Source of the DNA: Eretmocerus hayati
Taxonomy: Eukaryota > Arthropoda > Insecta > Hymenoptera > Aphelinidae
Assembly: GCA_029851415.1 (NCBI GenBank)
Contig: CM056742.1
Coordinates: 111,230,246 to 111,294,245, forward strand
DNA: 64,000 bases
Direction of reading: 5' to 3'
In this document: in pieces, positions 36,530 to 48,434 of the stretch
Numbering within the stretch: position 1 is the stretch's first letter
How the letters are laid out: each line of letters begins with the position of its first letter
Position numbers and translations under genes: made by a program
Notes under the pieces: model-generated
The model's input: the letters and a program-made list of their open reading frames with translations, nothing else
Database searches by the model: none
Told to the model about the DNA's origin: nothing

Positions 36530-38945
36530 TTTATTTTTCATACAATTTTACGATGATGATGGTCTCGTGATTCTAATTATCATCATAGAACGCTTGGAGA
36601 TAGCTTTCTGCTAATCCCTCTTAGCAGCATATTTTAATGAGAGATCGAAGTTTTTGAATGCTTTCAAGTACAATAATGCACGTTAAGAAATATCGAAGTG
36701 GGTCGAAGATATTGGTTTTGTTGATATATAAAAATGAATGATAATCATAAATCTATTATCATGATGATCCAAGACTATTCTCGATGTTGAAGTAGAACCA
36801 TTTCGATTTTAAGCTTTTGCGTGCGAGCTCAAATTGAATTCCAACTGAATAGCAACTTCAAGTGAGAGATTAAACTTTTTGGTAGCTTTTAAATGCAGTG
36901 AAGCACATTAAGAAATATCCAAGTTGGCCGAAGATATCGGCAGAACGGCTGAAAGGGGCATATTGGGTACACTCCCCTAGGCGATACTAGCTTGGCATTC
37001 TTCTTGATATTCGCTGCGCAAGTACGGTGCGCTGAAGTTGTGCCGTTCTGGCATACTGTCGGCTGCTTCTCAGCGCCACCGCGGCCATCAGCACAGCGCG
37101 CCATCAGCTTCTGCTGCCACGTGCATGCAAGGCTCATAGGATGCTCTGCGCAACGACCGCGACTAAAGATGGACCAAGAATATGCCATTGCATGAATTCA
37201 CAGAGAACACGACACTTGGCACATAAATGCCCTCCATACACGCTTGCACAAAACTGCAGGCCACACGACGTCCCAACTGGCGGGATGGTTATGGCGAGCC
37301 ATCCGGGCAGAATCCAGCCACAATTTGAACACAGTAACTCACGCGGCATAGTTCATCTACTGCTACCACTTGTTCCCGGTTGTGTGAAAATAAACTCGCA
37401 CAATGCACTCACGTGTCTAAACCTTCGCACGCTTGCAGTAAACTAGCAGACGAGCGGAAAGGTCGAATGTAAACAGTGGCATAACGAAAAACGTTACAAA
37501 AGGTACATAGTTTTTTTCCGTTGATCGAATTATACGTAATGATGCCAATATCAAAGTCGAAAACAACCATGTCTAACTCAAAACTTCGTGACCCTTCCGA
37601 TGGTTTGTTTGAAATTTCGCTCGGATAGATAATCGCTGAGATAGCGAAACGTGCTTGTGGAAAATCACTCACAATTCCGCAACGGAAAGAGATATCGTGA
37701 TTTTGACCACGCCAATCAATTTCGGAGACATGACTACGTCGGAAATGTGCTTGCCGCACAGATTCCATACAATTTTCAACATTTCCCAAACCAAAATCGG
37801 AAGCTAAAAAAATCCGCCAACTGATCTTTGTCACTTGGTATATGGGTGATTCCATGAAATTCACTATTTAATTTTCTTCCTCAAAAATCCAATCTTGGAA
37901 AAATCCTAAGAACACATAATCCGATGTCGATGTTCTGTACGAAAAAAATGTTTCAGTCTAGGTTCTGCACTCCCCAGTGAGCCTTGAGCGATTTTTTGCG
38001 ATTTGCTTTTTCGACCAATGAGTACTCGAGAATTTTCTGCGCATGCGCGTAATTTTACGGAATTGAAACCTCGCGCAATCGATAGCCCGTTTCATGAATA
38101 TGATTACTAGTCGAGTTCATTTTCATGTTTCTAGAGCTGAGCTATGACATTTGAAAGGGAACACAGAGAGTGGGGGAGCCTGCGGAATCCGCATTAGACG
38201 TTTGCCAGAAAGTCTCAGAACGAGGGTTCAGACCAGTGGCTCACAAGTTTATAGGATTTGTAAGAGTAAATCTTTTTGTTCCATAGAGACGCTTGGAACT
38301 CTGGTTCTACAGCACCAAAATGGACTTTACCAGTAGTAATTTTGAAGGAAATTTCATGGGCTATCAATTGCGTAAGGTGTCAATTCCGTGGAATTACGCG
38401 CACGCGCAGGAAGTTCTCGAGTTCTCATTGGCCAGAACATCGAATACAAAAATCGCTCAAGACTCACTGGGGAGTGCAGAATCTAGATTGAAACATTTTC
38501 TTTCGCAACGAACATCAAATTTTACATCGAATTATGTTTTCAGAATTTTTTTGAGATTGGGGTTTTGAGAAAAAAATTAAATAGTGATTTTCATGGAATC
38601 GTCCATGTATAAGACCAATTACCTCAAAAAAAAAAAATTTCCAAGGCATATTTTGATATGTTTTTGTCTCAGCTTCCGAATGCGCTCATCCACGTGTCAT
38701 TATCTCATCTCGTTTCAGACCTATAGCAGTTTTAGGGGGAAAAAGCAGCAATTCTTTCATCAAAAAAATATCGAAAGCTCCACCAACTTGCTTACTATCT
38801 ACGCAAAAAAAATTTTCAGGGTCCTAGCGACCGTTTTTTGTCATAATTTGAGGTATAGAATCGATGAAAAACTATGAGAAAGAAATTGGGAACACCATGT
38901 ACAATCGACCATTCCTTTCACGTGGAATCACTCATGTGAGGGAGG
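36530..38945 (-). repeat. Repeat family S, copy 2 (inverted), interrupted by a foldback
   Basis: The reverse complement matches 6225-7515 plus 14,615-14,795. Its left end (36,530-36,650) matches the start of the fragment inserted in the transposase. The uninterrupted CATTTAAAAGCTACC near 36,890 is the empty site of the BEL insertion. With R, the order S then R recurs at 20,751-21,944, so S and R may be parts of one larger element. No coding function is apparent. Confidence 0.75.
37841..38607. mobile_element. TA-flanked foldback element in S copy 2
   Basis: 767 bp with inverted arms of about 270 bp, ends TATGGGTGATTCCATG and (reverse) CATGGACGATTCCATG, flanked by TA on each side. S copy 1 near 6558-6564 has the empty site with one TA. 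The arms contain TGCGCATGCGCG or CGCGCACGCGCAGG and TTGAAGGAAATTT, as in the foldback at 2638-4001. It is non-coding. Confidence 0.85.
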
Positions 38946-39685
38946 TGGATGAATTATACGAGCGCTGTTTTCCTGAGACTAAGGTCTATTTTGTAAGACA
39001 TCAATCTTTCATAGAGAATCTAAAAGTGGACTTTTCCCGGAAACAGGAGCGGTTACGATTTTCGTTCTTGTGGGAAAATGTCACATTCATCATATGTTTT
39101 GAGCGTAAAAGAGGAATTCTGAAGGGCAAGCACCTTTGTGTTGGACTCATTCCTAGAGCACCGTGTATATGAATGGATACGGGCGAATATCAGGATTTGG
39201 GCGATTTTTTGCTGTGGAGTTGAGGAAATTTTGAAGTGGCTGCACACTGTTTACAAATTTCTTTCAGTGTTTTAATACCCGAAAGATAACGAAATATTCG
39301 AGTGATTCACTTTGGAGCATCGCACCTCGTATTCTGGACAAAAAACGAGAAGCCCCATGTATAAGCATAAGCAAGGCACCTTTCAGTAGCCCATATTCGG
39401 ATTACTACTCTTGAACATATGATATTTGAAGTGTAAAATAAAAGGTATTGAGATAGTTTGGGTACTCTAGAGCAACCCTTGGGGTTTTTCGTAGCATCAG
39501 ACAACGATATTTGACTTACAGAAAGTCGCATCCTTATAGTGATTGATTTTCATAAGCGTCACGTTACTTGCGAGTTTGTTTTACGATCGGTGCGACTCTC
39601 AGGTACATATATTTGAGTGTAAGGGGTGGATCACATGTGATTCCAGCCTCTTCTAAGCTAGTACATTCATGTGCCATGCGCAAAA
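38946..39685. other. No supported feature
   Basis: Short ORFs only, including 38,864-39,172, which runs out of the S repeat and shows no domain. Confidence 0.4.
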
Positions 39686-39896
39686 TACTTTTCCGATACA
39701 CTGTGCGTAAAAGTGCACTTTGCGCACAGTTTGTCGACTTTTACTCACAGTTTATCGAAAAGTATAGTTAGATACACGGCCGTAAAACCTATTATTCGCA
39801 TCCTCGTGATGATTCCGACCCTCGCCTGCGGCTCGGGCCGGAAACCCATCACTCGGACGCGAATAAAACGTTTTACGCCCTTGTATCGAAATGTAC
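39686..39896. mobile_element. MITE C, copy of the MITE A family
   Basis: About 211 bp, nearly identical to MITE B and in the same orientation, ending GTATCGAAATGTAC followed by TA. Confidence 0.82.
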
Positions 39897-42800
39897 TATT
39901 TTTGAATCAGATCACGCAGAATAACATTATTTGTTCAGTATCGCATTTCGCTTTGGTGTAGAGCACACCTCTGTGACTGAGCTGGATTTGTAGATTTTGG
40001 CTCAAAGGAAAAGATGCCATTACGGAAGAGATAAAATTTTGATCGCACTAACCGATACATCATTTGCAATGGTGAAATTAAGAAAATCAGGAAATGATGG
40101 GACATTTACTCAAGGAGTCACTGCTCTTACAGAGTAATAGGCGCAGTTTCAGACTCCCAGCATATGGTTCTTGATAACCTAATCAATCATTTCCCAGACT
40201 TATGGGATGATTGGCCAATCGCATGAAGAGCTGTGGGCTAAGCCGTGCACCAAATTTTGAGCGGGACTCTCGGAATTTACAATCCACACGAACGGTACAT
40301 GCTTTTGCGTTCGACTCGAGCAAACTACGAGCTTGAAAAGTGATGAATACCATCAAGTATGAGGAGACTCTCGAAAACTTCCAACGTTGAACACGGAATG
40401 ATTCAATCGACGATCGTCAGAACGTTCCTCGAGTTAAAACATCCAAACCATTCAAATTCTGAGATTTGCCCATATATTCATTGAGTTTCAAAAATTCTCA
40501 TTTTAATGTGTGATTCAATCACCCCAAAAACTCCCTGTCGAGTCTAAAGACTATTTAGGCAGATATAATTGAATTCAAGAGTGTTCGTTGGAAGCAATTA
40601 TGTTTGAAACCCGACACGCAAACATATCGTGTCAGTTCATGGGGAACAAAAATGTGGATCACAGAATTAGGTAGCTCTGAAGCGTTGTCCTCTCATGCAT
40701 TCACGGAGAGCATAGACTGAACCTCACGTTGGGGTAGCTCGCCCCAACGTCATGTTATGGGTTGGCCGCAACGCCACGTTCGAGTACGACTAACGCGACG
40801 TTATAGCTACCTGAGCGCGGAGTGCGAGTCGACCCCAGCGTGACGCTCGGGTAATCCCGAACACGCGCAGAGCCGCAGGTAAGTATGCCGCAGTCTTGTT
40901 TGTCTACTCTGATGCCTTATAAGGCCTGTGCCGTGGCTGTTCTGAAACGAGGAGCCATGGTTTATATATAATAATTTCAATGACTTTAGCGTATAATTCA
41001 GTTCAATCTTACGACGAAGGACTATTGTATACAGCAAAGTCAGAGGACACTTTATAGGTTAATTGTATATCTCGTAGGCAAGAAGAGAGATCATAATAGA
41101 GCGGTTTATCGAGCGGCTTATGCTCACGCCAGATCGGGGTATCCCAATACTGTTATTGCATCCTCCTGCGATGTAGTAAATTGCAAATCCTATGATCTCT
41201 TTCTGCGTAACTCTCCGATTCATTAGTTTGCGGATTGCTGTGAATTCGACCTCGTAATTTACTATCTCGTAGAAGGAGACAATAACTAACTATCCATATT
41301 TGATCGGTGAGAGAAGCAGCTCTCCCATAATCCCAAGGGCGGCTGTTTTCGTGCGTATATTATTGAGTGCGGATATTGGCCAATAAATTATCCATTGAAT
41401 GAGCTGTATTTGTGAGGCTCATTTAAGATTCGGGCGGGCAAATACACCGAAAAATTAAGCACTAAATTCCATTGCTATAAGAGCCCAAAGACCACTTTGT
41501 GCATGTGCGCGAAGCACATACATTTTGTGGCGCAATTTTTCTTGAAATGTTACTCGCTCAACAATCTTCCTCGGGAGAATAAGTGAAAAAGTAATAAAAC
41601 ATTTGTTTCGTTTATCTATTTTTCTCCTGTATCTTGCTTTACAAGCAATTCAACAAACTTTCATCTACCAAAAGGAATACTTTCCAAACGTTCCTCATGA
41701 ATTGGTCCATACCGAAATTCACTTGAACTGGTGAATCGTTATTAAATTGAAGTTTCTTCCCACAAAAACTGAAATTTCCACTAAAAACATCATTTTACTC
41801 ATCTTCAAACCATTTTCATCGAAATTCCGTGTCAACTAAACCATAGATATTGGTCGAACATCGAAAAAATACATATTAATCAGGACTTCAGCCCTCCAGG
41901 ACTTTTCAGGATAGACTTCAATATTAGGTCGGGACCTCCCCTCAATGCTTTCTACAGAATGACTGTATTTTTTGGACACTCAACGTATCTCTAGAGCTCT
42001 TCTATAATACATACTTTCAGTTGTAATTTTTTCCTTCTTCGCTTTCCAAGCAACTCACAAGTAACGTCTTTGGAGGAACTAAAGACTGATACTCATCTCA
42101 GAAATGATATTCTGCAAAAACTGATATCAATCAAATTGGTCCTAATCATTAAATACGCAGTAAGAGCTTCGAAGAGATGAAATGATGCACTTGTTAGTCA
42201 TTATTGGTCTCGCAAAGATCGAGAAAAATGAGAATAGATATTGATTTTCGAAAAAAATGAGGTAATCGAATGGGATTCTTCAACTTTTTCATGAATCTTG
42301 AGATTATGAGTGAGAGAATTCCAGAACAAATCTGACCGTAATTTTGCGAGAAAAAATTCGAAGTGTTTCATGAAAGATTTAATACGGATACAAAGCAGGT
42401 CATGGCATCGACAAAAGAGAATTCTTTAACAATTTCAATCGCAGGTTTTGATTGGAAATATTCTATCAATCGTAGGGATCGTCGATGTGGTCGAGAAGTC
42501 TTGATGTACATGAATAAGTACCCGTAAATATAGGATGAAGTCGAGCAAAATGAACATTCGCTGGAAAACAGTGTTTGGCAAAAATATCGGTTTCTCGGGA
42601 TTAACATCTTCTTGCTTACTGAGACATTATTATAGAGTACTCTATCCATTACAAAATACCGAAATCAAATTAGTCTGATAGAAAAAACTTGATCGTGGTT
42701 GGTGTTTGTTACAACACTTTCAAAAACATTTTACAAATATGAAAACTGATCAGTTTGGAGGGAACGAATTTCCCGCCGAATATTGTGTTTCAGTAAATGT

Positions 42801-43000
42801 TCATTCTGTCTCGACTCTGTGGCTACCATTCCCCATAAATTTTCATCAATTACGTTGTATGCATCAAGACTTTCTCGGGCAATTTGTGAATAGATACGCA
42901 AAACTGCACAAAGTCGAGTCAGTTTTGGATGAAAAGGGGGAAAGCTTTGCGGCAGATGGCAGCGGTTACACCGCGCAACCGTCGCATCACAACCTATAGA
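39897..43000. other. Largely featureless region
   Basis: No supported gene. ACGTTGGGG and CCCCAACGT form a short perfect hairpin near 40,727-40,752 in a GC-rich patch. 41,700-41,870 is a diverged single copy of the family R unit (ATGAATTGGTCCATACCGAA, then ATAGATATTGGTCGAA). Confidence 0.45.
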
Positions 43001-43190
43001 TGCCGGGACGCCCCCGCATTCAGCTCAGAAGTGCATCTCTCGCTCGAGCGATCTCACATTGCAATTGAGATTGGTCTCTTCAGCTGAGAATGCCAGATTT
43101 CCTGTAGTGAGTTCACCAATCGAGCTTTCTCCGTGTTCGTGAGCGCCATATCGTTAGTACTGGCCGTGAAGTGATTACGTAAGTTGTAGC

Positions 43191-43378
43191 GTGATGGACG
43201 TGTCCACAAACAGCGAGATTGGACAATCGTCACCTTTGGCGGCAAGGGGATTCGTTTTCCGGGCTGATGGCCTTTCAACTCCGACACATGTTTCTACACT
43301 CCCCATACCTGCATTGTTCCGTCCTGGTTGCATGCCAACTGCCTTGCCGATGTCAACCTCGATGTCAACCGTCTGCGG
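43191..43378 (+). CDS. Possible first coding exon, unknown product
   Basis: ATG ATG at 43,191 opens a frame of about 62 codons (MMDVSTNSEIGQSSPLAARG...) that reaches a good splice donor, GTCTGCG followed by GTAAGT, at about 43,379. The sequence upstream is GC-richer than the surroundings. No domain is recognised and no downstream exon is identified, so this may be chance or part of a decayed element. Confidence 0.2.
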
Positions 43379-43547
43379 TAAGTGCACAACCCGACATTTC
43401 GCCTAAAGTTTTTGAGTTAATCCTTTGTGAGCTATAACTTTGTGCTTTTGTACTGAATGGGAGAGCAGTGTTCAATCTAAGCTTCATAGAGAAAATCTTC
43501 CAATGTCCACGATTTGAGTATAACCCTTTATTACGCGGGTGATATTT

Positions 43548-43870
43548 TTATGATTTTCGAATCGAGTTCCTCCTCTTTGCTCCTGGGCAAGAGGCCGAGG
43601 CCACGCACTCCCTTCCAAATATCCTTGTTTTGATCAAGAGCATCTGACAGATGAATGTGATAGAAGGAATTACGCTCTTGTTCCATGCGCACCGCGACCT
43701 TCTCTGAGAGCTGGAAGTACTCGTCTTCAAGCTCACGGCAGAGGGGCTGATTGCGTAGTGCATGCTCTCATCGCTTCCCCAGTGCCTTGCGCTTGCTGAT
43801 GAGCAATTTCAGCTGTGGACCAATCCATGGAGCATCCTTTTCTCGTGGGCAGACCGTTCTCGTTGGCACC
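43548..43870 (-). pseudogene. LINE ORF2 linker between endonuclease and missing reverse transcriptase
   Basis: Minus-strand reading gives PWIGPQLKLLISKRKALGKR, then LCRELEDEYFQLSEKVAV and KDIWKGVRGLGLL in adjoining frames, the pattern usually found between LINE endonuclease and reverse transcriptase domains. Frames are broken. Confidence 0.65.
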
Positions 43871-43873
43871 AGT

Positions 43874-44569
43874 TCATCCAAAACTATTGAAATTCTCATT
43901 GAGACATTTTACCGTGTCTTCCAAGCTGCTTTCGACTTGATTAAGAGCACTCCAATCACAGCGGAGCAGGCAGTCGTCAAGCTGTTCCGGCGTAATCTTA
44001 CTGAGGTTCCTGTAAGAGAACAAATTTTTTGCAGGGGCCGGAGAAAAGATACCGATGGAAACACCAATAACTTCATGTCCTCCTCCTTCATCAATGTAAA
44101 TATGATCAATCCATGTGTGAGATGTATTCGTATGGTGAGTTGCTTCATGCTGAACGATTTTCAATGATAACTCACTGGCGAGCTGCGTGAGTGTCTTAGC
44201 ACGCGAGTCCGTGGTCGACAAGAGATCTGCGTTCCAATCTCCTATCGTGAATTTGTGGCTAAAATCTCCACACAGGAAGCGAAGAGAGTTGAAAAGCCCA
44301 GAATCTCTCTGCATGGATATTGCAGGGGTTCTATAGATTACACCTACTGAGATGGGAGGGGATCCGCCTTGTTGCACGCTGCAGAATGAATATTCAGGGA
44401 TACCAGGTTCCCCCATATGGCATGTATCGGGGGAGGCTAAATTCTTCACCTTAAAGTCATTCCGCACATACAAAGCAACTCTACCGCCACGCTTGTTGCG
44501 GTCTTGCCTCACGAAAGAATACCCCGGGGGTTGAACGAGATGATCATTGACTTCTGGACTCACATAGGG
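43874..44569 (-). pseudogene. LINE ORF2 endonuclease, C-terminal part
   Basis: Exonuclease-endonuclease-phosphatase fold. Visible motifs are GGRVALYVRNDFKV, VGVIYRTP, the metal-site segment FTIGDWNADLLS and the catalytic histidine region TSHTWIDHIYID. This enzyme nicks target DNA for target-primed reverse transcription. The N-terminal part lies beyond the TIR element at 45,401-45,543. Confidence 0.82.
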
Positions 44570-45400
44570 AGGACCAGACCTTTGGATCATCAATCTTATC
44601 CAAAAGATTTTTACAGTTTTGTATCACCTAGACTATGAAGAATCCAAAGTAACTCCGTCAAACAGGCCTCCTGTTCAAAGTTACAGCCCAGGACATTAAG
44701 AAGACTCCAGCGCCCGAGTGAATCCCGCCATTGAGACACGAAAAAATACTACCTTGTAGCGGGAATCACAATTGATCGTATGCTATGTTTCAAAAGGTAT
44801 GTTGCCGACCTCATTTTCGAGGGAAAAATTCTTGAAAAATTAAAGTTTAGCATGACATCTTATGGGCGTGAGCCCTCAAGCGATCCTTGTATATGCTAGA
44901 ACTCGCTGATTTCCCGTCATTGGTACATAAAAAACTAGAGCAGCGTAAATCAAGTATTGCTGATGAGATTCATGTACAGCAATTGACAGGTTGCCGACCA
45001 AATATGTGCAGAAAGTTGAGTGAAAGTAAAATAATGTAGCATCTCGACGCGCAGTGGCATAGAGCAGCGATGCGACGCTCAGTGGCTTGCCTTGAGAGTA
45101 TACTTATATCCAGCGTCAGGTGTGTAGTGGAAGGAAAAAGGGCCTGCTACGAGCTGCTACCTGCGCGCGGGGCCCCACGCTTGGTACGATACCCAATGCT
45201 GGAGCCTCCTTAACATTGCCCATATATGCCCATGTTAGGATGTGATATATATATAGATATACTGGCAACGCTAACATCTTTGCTTGTAGCTCTGGACAGA
45301 AGGCCTATTTGACGGAGTTACTCTGGATTCTTCATATTCTAGGTGATGCAAAACGGTAGGAAATTTTTGGAAAGGATTGGTGATCCAAAGGTCTGGTCCT
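44570..45400. mobile_element. TIR element inserted in the LINE endonuclease
   Basis: 831 bp with ~115-bp terminal inverted repeats beginning AGGACCAGACCTTTGGATCA at both ends. Endonuclease sequence is found immediately on both sides, so the block is an insertion. No ORF of note inside. No obvious target duplication; family unknown. Confidence 0.72.
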
Positions 45401-45543
45401 TTCCTTGTCAGTTTCGACTCAGCAATCCCAAAAAAGTGATAGGCAGGCTCGTTGAAAATGAATAATCGTAACTTTTCAATTTCATCAGTAAGTGAATTGA
45501 TGTTGACAAAACCCGCTCTCAAGGACTCTTCTTTCTTCCTCAA
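45401..45543 (-). pseudogene. LINE ORF2 endonuclease, N-terminal part
   Basis: RAGFVNINSLTDEIEKLR and FFGIAESKLTR are the typical start of an APE-type LINE endonuclease, with the asparagine and glutamate metal-site positions. It continues at 44,569 after the TIR element. Confidence 0.75.
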
Positions 45544-45564
45544 TTCCCTAGCAGCAGGAGATTG

Positions 45565-47240
45565 TCAGGGCGAGGCCACTGGTCGTTGAGCTGGTGGATC
45601 GCTCCGTTCAACGTGGTCATAGTTGCTGTTACCCGACTTTTGAGATGTTATTCTACGTTTCCCCTCCGTTCTAGTGGCTTCGCGAATGAAATGTAAGTCA
45701 GAAAGAGACTCGAATACGTGAATGCAGTCAGCCCCACCCCTCTTGACCAGAAATTGTCCGCCACTGTACCAAACATACTTGAGGCCTAACTGCCTCGCGG
45801 ATTGCCTCAAGTTTTTGAACGATAAGAACTTTCCGCGAGGAAGCATCTCATTGATCAGAATTCTACGGCCCGGCGCATGAGATTTCTGGAAAGAGTGACT
45901 ATACAAGTGGACAATCCACGCGATCCATGTGTCGACTGTTGGCCATCCAAAGAGCCTGAGTTACCGTCGGAGAACTGCTCCCCAGACATCCGCCACAATC
46001 CCAGGACGCGTACTCTAGCGATATCTTTCGTCTCCAACGGACGGAGAATGGTTCCGAGAACTGCATATGAAATTTTCACAACTCCCTCTTCGGAAGCATC
46101 TGGGTCGGCTTTGAGCACACCATTTATAACTAATTCGCAGTTCTCGTTACCCATAGCACCAGAGCTCACCCCCTAGTACGCACAAGGTGACTGGCGGGAA
46201 GGTTCTCGACCTATAGACGCATATGGCTCGTTTTGGGATCGAGAGTCACCGACATCACAAGGAGTATTAATCATGCGGTTGTCGTTACTATGGCTAATAT
46301 TCCGCGAAGCACACTGGCTATTGAGCAGAAGACTATTCAGATTCCGGATCTGTTCCTTCACAAGTAAATCCTCTTCCGAGAGCAGCTTTTGGTCCAGACT
46401 AAGCTCCTCCAGCTGGGAGTTTTGCTTCCGAATGAATTCTTCAAGAGACAACACACGCTCAAACATTTGCTCATTCATCTCATTCAGTGCTGGTGTGGAG
46501 GGTGTGGAAGAAGCTGTAGCGTGGTGTCGGCTGATGAAAGATTTGACCTCGTCAAGCTGCTCTCGGATCTCAATAAGAAGCTGGAAGAATAAATCCAGAG
46601 TGCTCTGCGGAATGTAATAGTAATTGTACATGGTGTTATCAGACCCACTACTCGGTGGAGTTGAAGTAGCGACGGTGGTATTCTTCTCAATCGGTGTTGT
46701 GGGCGATGCTCCCGCGTATGGTACATTCGCCAAGTTCTCAATTTGGGGGGAAGCACCACTTGGCAACTTCTGACTATTTGAATCTCCCGCCAACGTGGAG
46801 TTGATGGCCCTCTGTATTGCGTTTCCTGGCACGCCTGCGCACAGCGATGGTCTTGCAGCAGTCGACACTGGCGTGCATGTGTCAGGCTTCATTGCGCTGA
46901 TTGCGGTGTTCCCCAGGCGAGGAGGAAGAGCTTGAACTCGCTTCGATGTTGTAGCGAGAATGGCTGATGGTTTGCCGGTACCAATCAAACGCGTCGTCTG
47001 CTTGCTCTGCCTCTGCGATGACATGGAGGCCTGGCTTAGAGTCTACCTTTTCTTCCCAGATTCCGACACTTGGGTTGTTTTAGTCAGAAGACAGATGTTA
47101 CATGGCCCATCCTTCTTCTTATCAGGACATTTTGTATGTCACAGCTTTTTACACTCTGGGCATGGCCCCAGAGGATGTCTCGATTTGGCTGGCTCTCCAC
47201 ACCCAACGCACACATCCAGGTTTCACGGGAGAGCTCAATT
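45565..47240 (-). pseudogene. LINE ORF1 (zinc finger, coiled coil, C-terminal domain)
   Basis: From the 5' end: a PHD-like finger (CVGCGEPAKSRHPLGPCPEC, then HTKCPDKKKDGPCNIC) with in-frame TGA and TAG, then in the same frame an ATG at 47,024 opening 283 codons with a serine/threonine-rich linker and a coiled coil around QLEELSLDQKLLSEEDLL. The frame shifts near 46,170 and again near 45,880. The last part, GRRILINEMLPRGKFLSF to YSGGQFLVKRGGADC, resembles the FP-type domain of many LINE ORF1 proteins. ORF1 products bind element RNA. Not functional as it stands. Confidence 0.75.
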
Positions 47241-47330
47241 GTCGTGCTAATAGGAGTGAGGAGGATAGAAGTAGACACGTACTTGCCAACACATTCAACT
47301 GCTTCCTGTCGCGCTGTCCGGTCTAGCTAC

Positions 47331-47674
47331 TGCTAAACTCAAATTATTGGTTGGTGTTTGCAACAATAATCTGGGCTGGCGATGCAAGCTCGCAGCTGAG
47401 CTGATATTTGCTACAAAGTCTTGCACTGAAAAGCATGCAAGTAGCTGAAAAAGATATGACCCGAATGCACAGGCGCAGCAGTGGAGATGTTCAAAACAGG
47501 AGTCGTATGACATAGGTGTAGGCTATACTTACACGCACTTATACTTTACAAGGGATATCATCAGGAATATCATTTTATGTGTGGAAGTGCGACGAGGAAC
47601 CGCTAAGAAACTCCATGTCAAAAGGCAATAAGAGTTCCATGAGGTTTTGATGTTTCTCTAAAGATCTAGAGGTT
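47331..47674. other. Probable LINE 5' untranslated sequence and flank
   Basis: No ORF of note. It lies upstream of LINE ORF1 on the minus strand, and the boundary is not visible. Confidence 0.35.
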
Positions 47675-48434
47675 ATATGAGAGTTTCCCTGGAACTTTTG
47701 CACTTTACTGAAAACGTTGACAAATTTAAAATGAAAACCGCCCAACGCACACGTGGGACCTTATGCTCGCGTATTTGTGTAGTTTTGAGAGTTACAAATC
47801 CGCTATTGAAACTCATATGGCGTTGGTGGCATCACCAAAATCACGCTAACGAGTCGAGCCAAGTAGTTTTTTGTGGATTTTCCAGGAATTCTTGAGCATA
47901 CATTTGGCAAGAGTAATGATTTCAACGGATGCCTTGGGCTTTCAAAGCTTCATACGGTGAAGGTATCCAACCTCAATTGATTTCACCCACATATAGCTCA
48001 ATCCGCTTATGTGGGGTGAGAAAAACTGAACTTTTTTCATTAGTCACGGTTTTTCTATTTCACGTCAGAACGGTCATGTTCTGGACAGGAAAATCGCACA
48101 AACACAAGCCTTGTCGCAGAATCTCCGGAATTGTATGTACTTTGGCTATGTATTCCAAAAATTTTCGCTTAGAGTCACGGCATGAGATTGGCGTAATTAT
48201 CTTGGAGTTGACGAGACATGATTGATTTTTTATTTCCGATTTTGGAATTCGACGAATTATGGGTGAATTGATAGCACACTATAGCGCTCCTAGGTCATCT
48301 CTCTTCGATATTCTATCCACCAAATACAGCTGGAATCAACTCGAAAAGTTGCGCGGCATCATCAGAGTATCTGTAAGACTGATCATCATAGCTGTATTCC
48401 AGCATGTGTGAAAGTTCCAGAGAAATGCCCATAT
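47675..48434. repeat. TIR element related to 10-1211
   Basis: ATATGAGAGTTTCCCTGGAA at 47,675 is matched by the reverse complement of 48,411-48,434 (ATATGGGCATTTCTCTGGAA). The left end is nearly identical to the end at 10-38. 760 bp, no supported gene. Confidence 0.45.

Larger units (their letters stand above)
43540..47330 (-). mobile_element. Decayed LINE (non-LTR retrotransposon) lacking its reverse transcriptase
   Basis: On the minus strand: a 5' part, ORF1 with zinc-finger, coiled-coil and a C-terminal domain, then an APE-type endonuclease and the linker that normally leads into the reverse transcriptase. The sequence stops being LINE-like at about 43,540 before any reverse transcriptase motif. 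An ORF1 PHD-type finger suggests a CR1-like lineage, but this is not certain. It is interrupted at 44,570-45,400 by a TIR element and contains stops and frameshifts. Confidence 0.8.

Noticed and set aside
44352..44534. Plus-strand ORFs opposite the LINE endonuclease
   Set aside because: Shadows of the minus-strand endonuclease frame.
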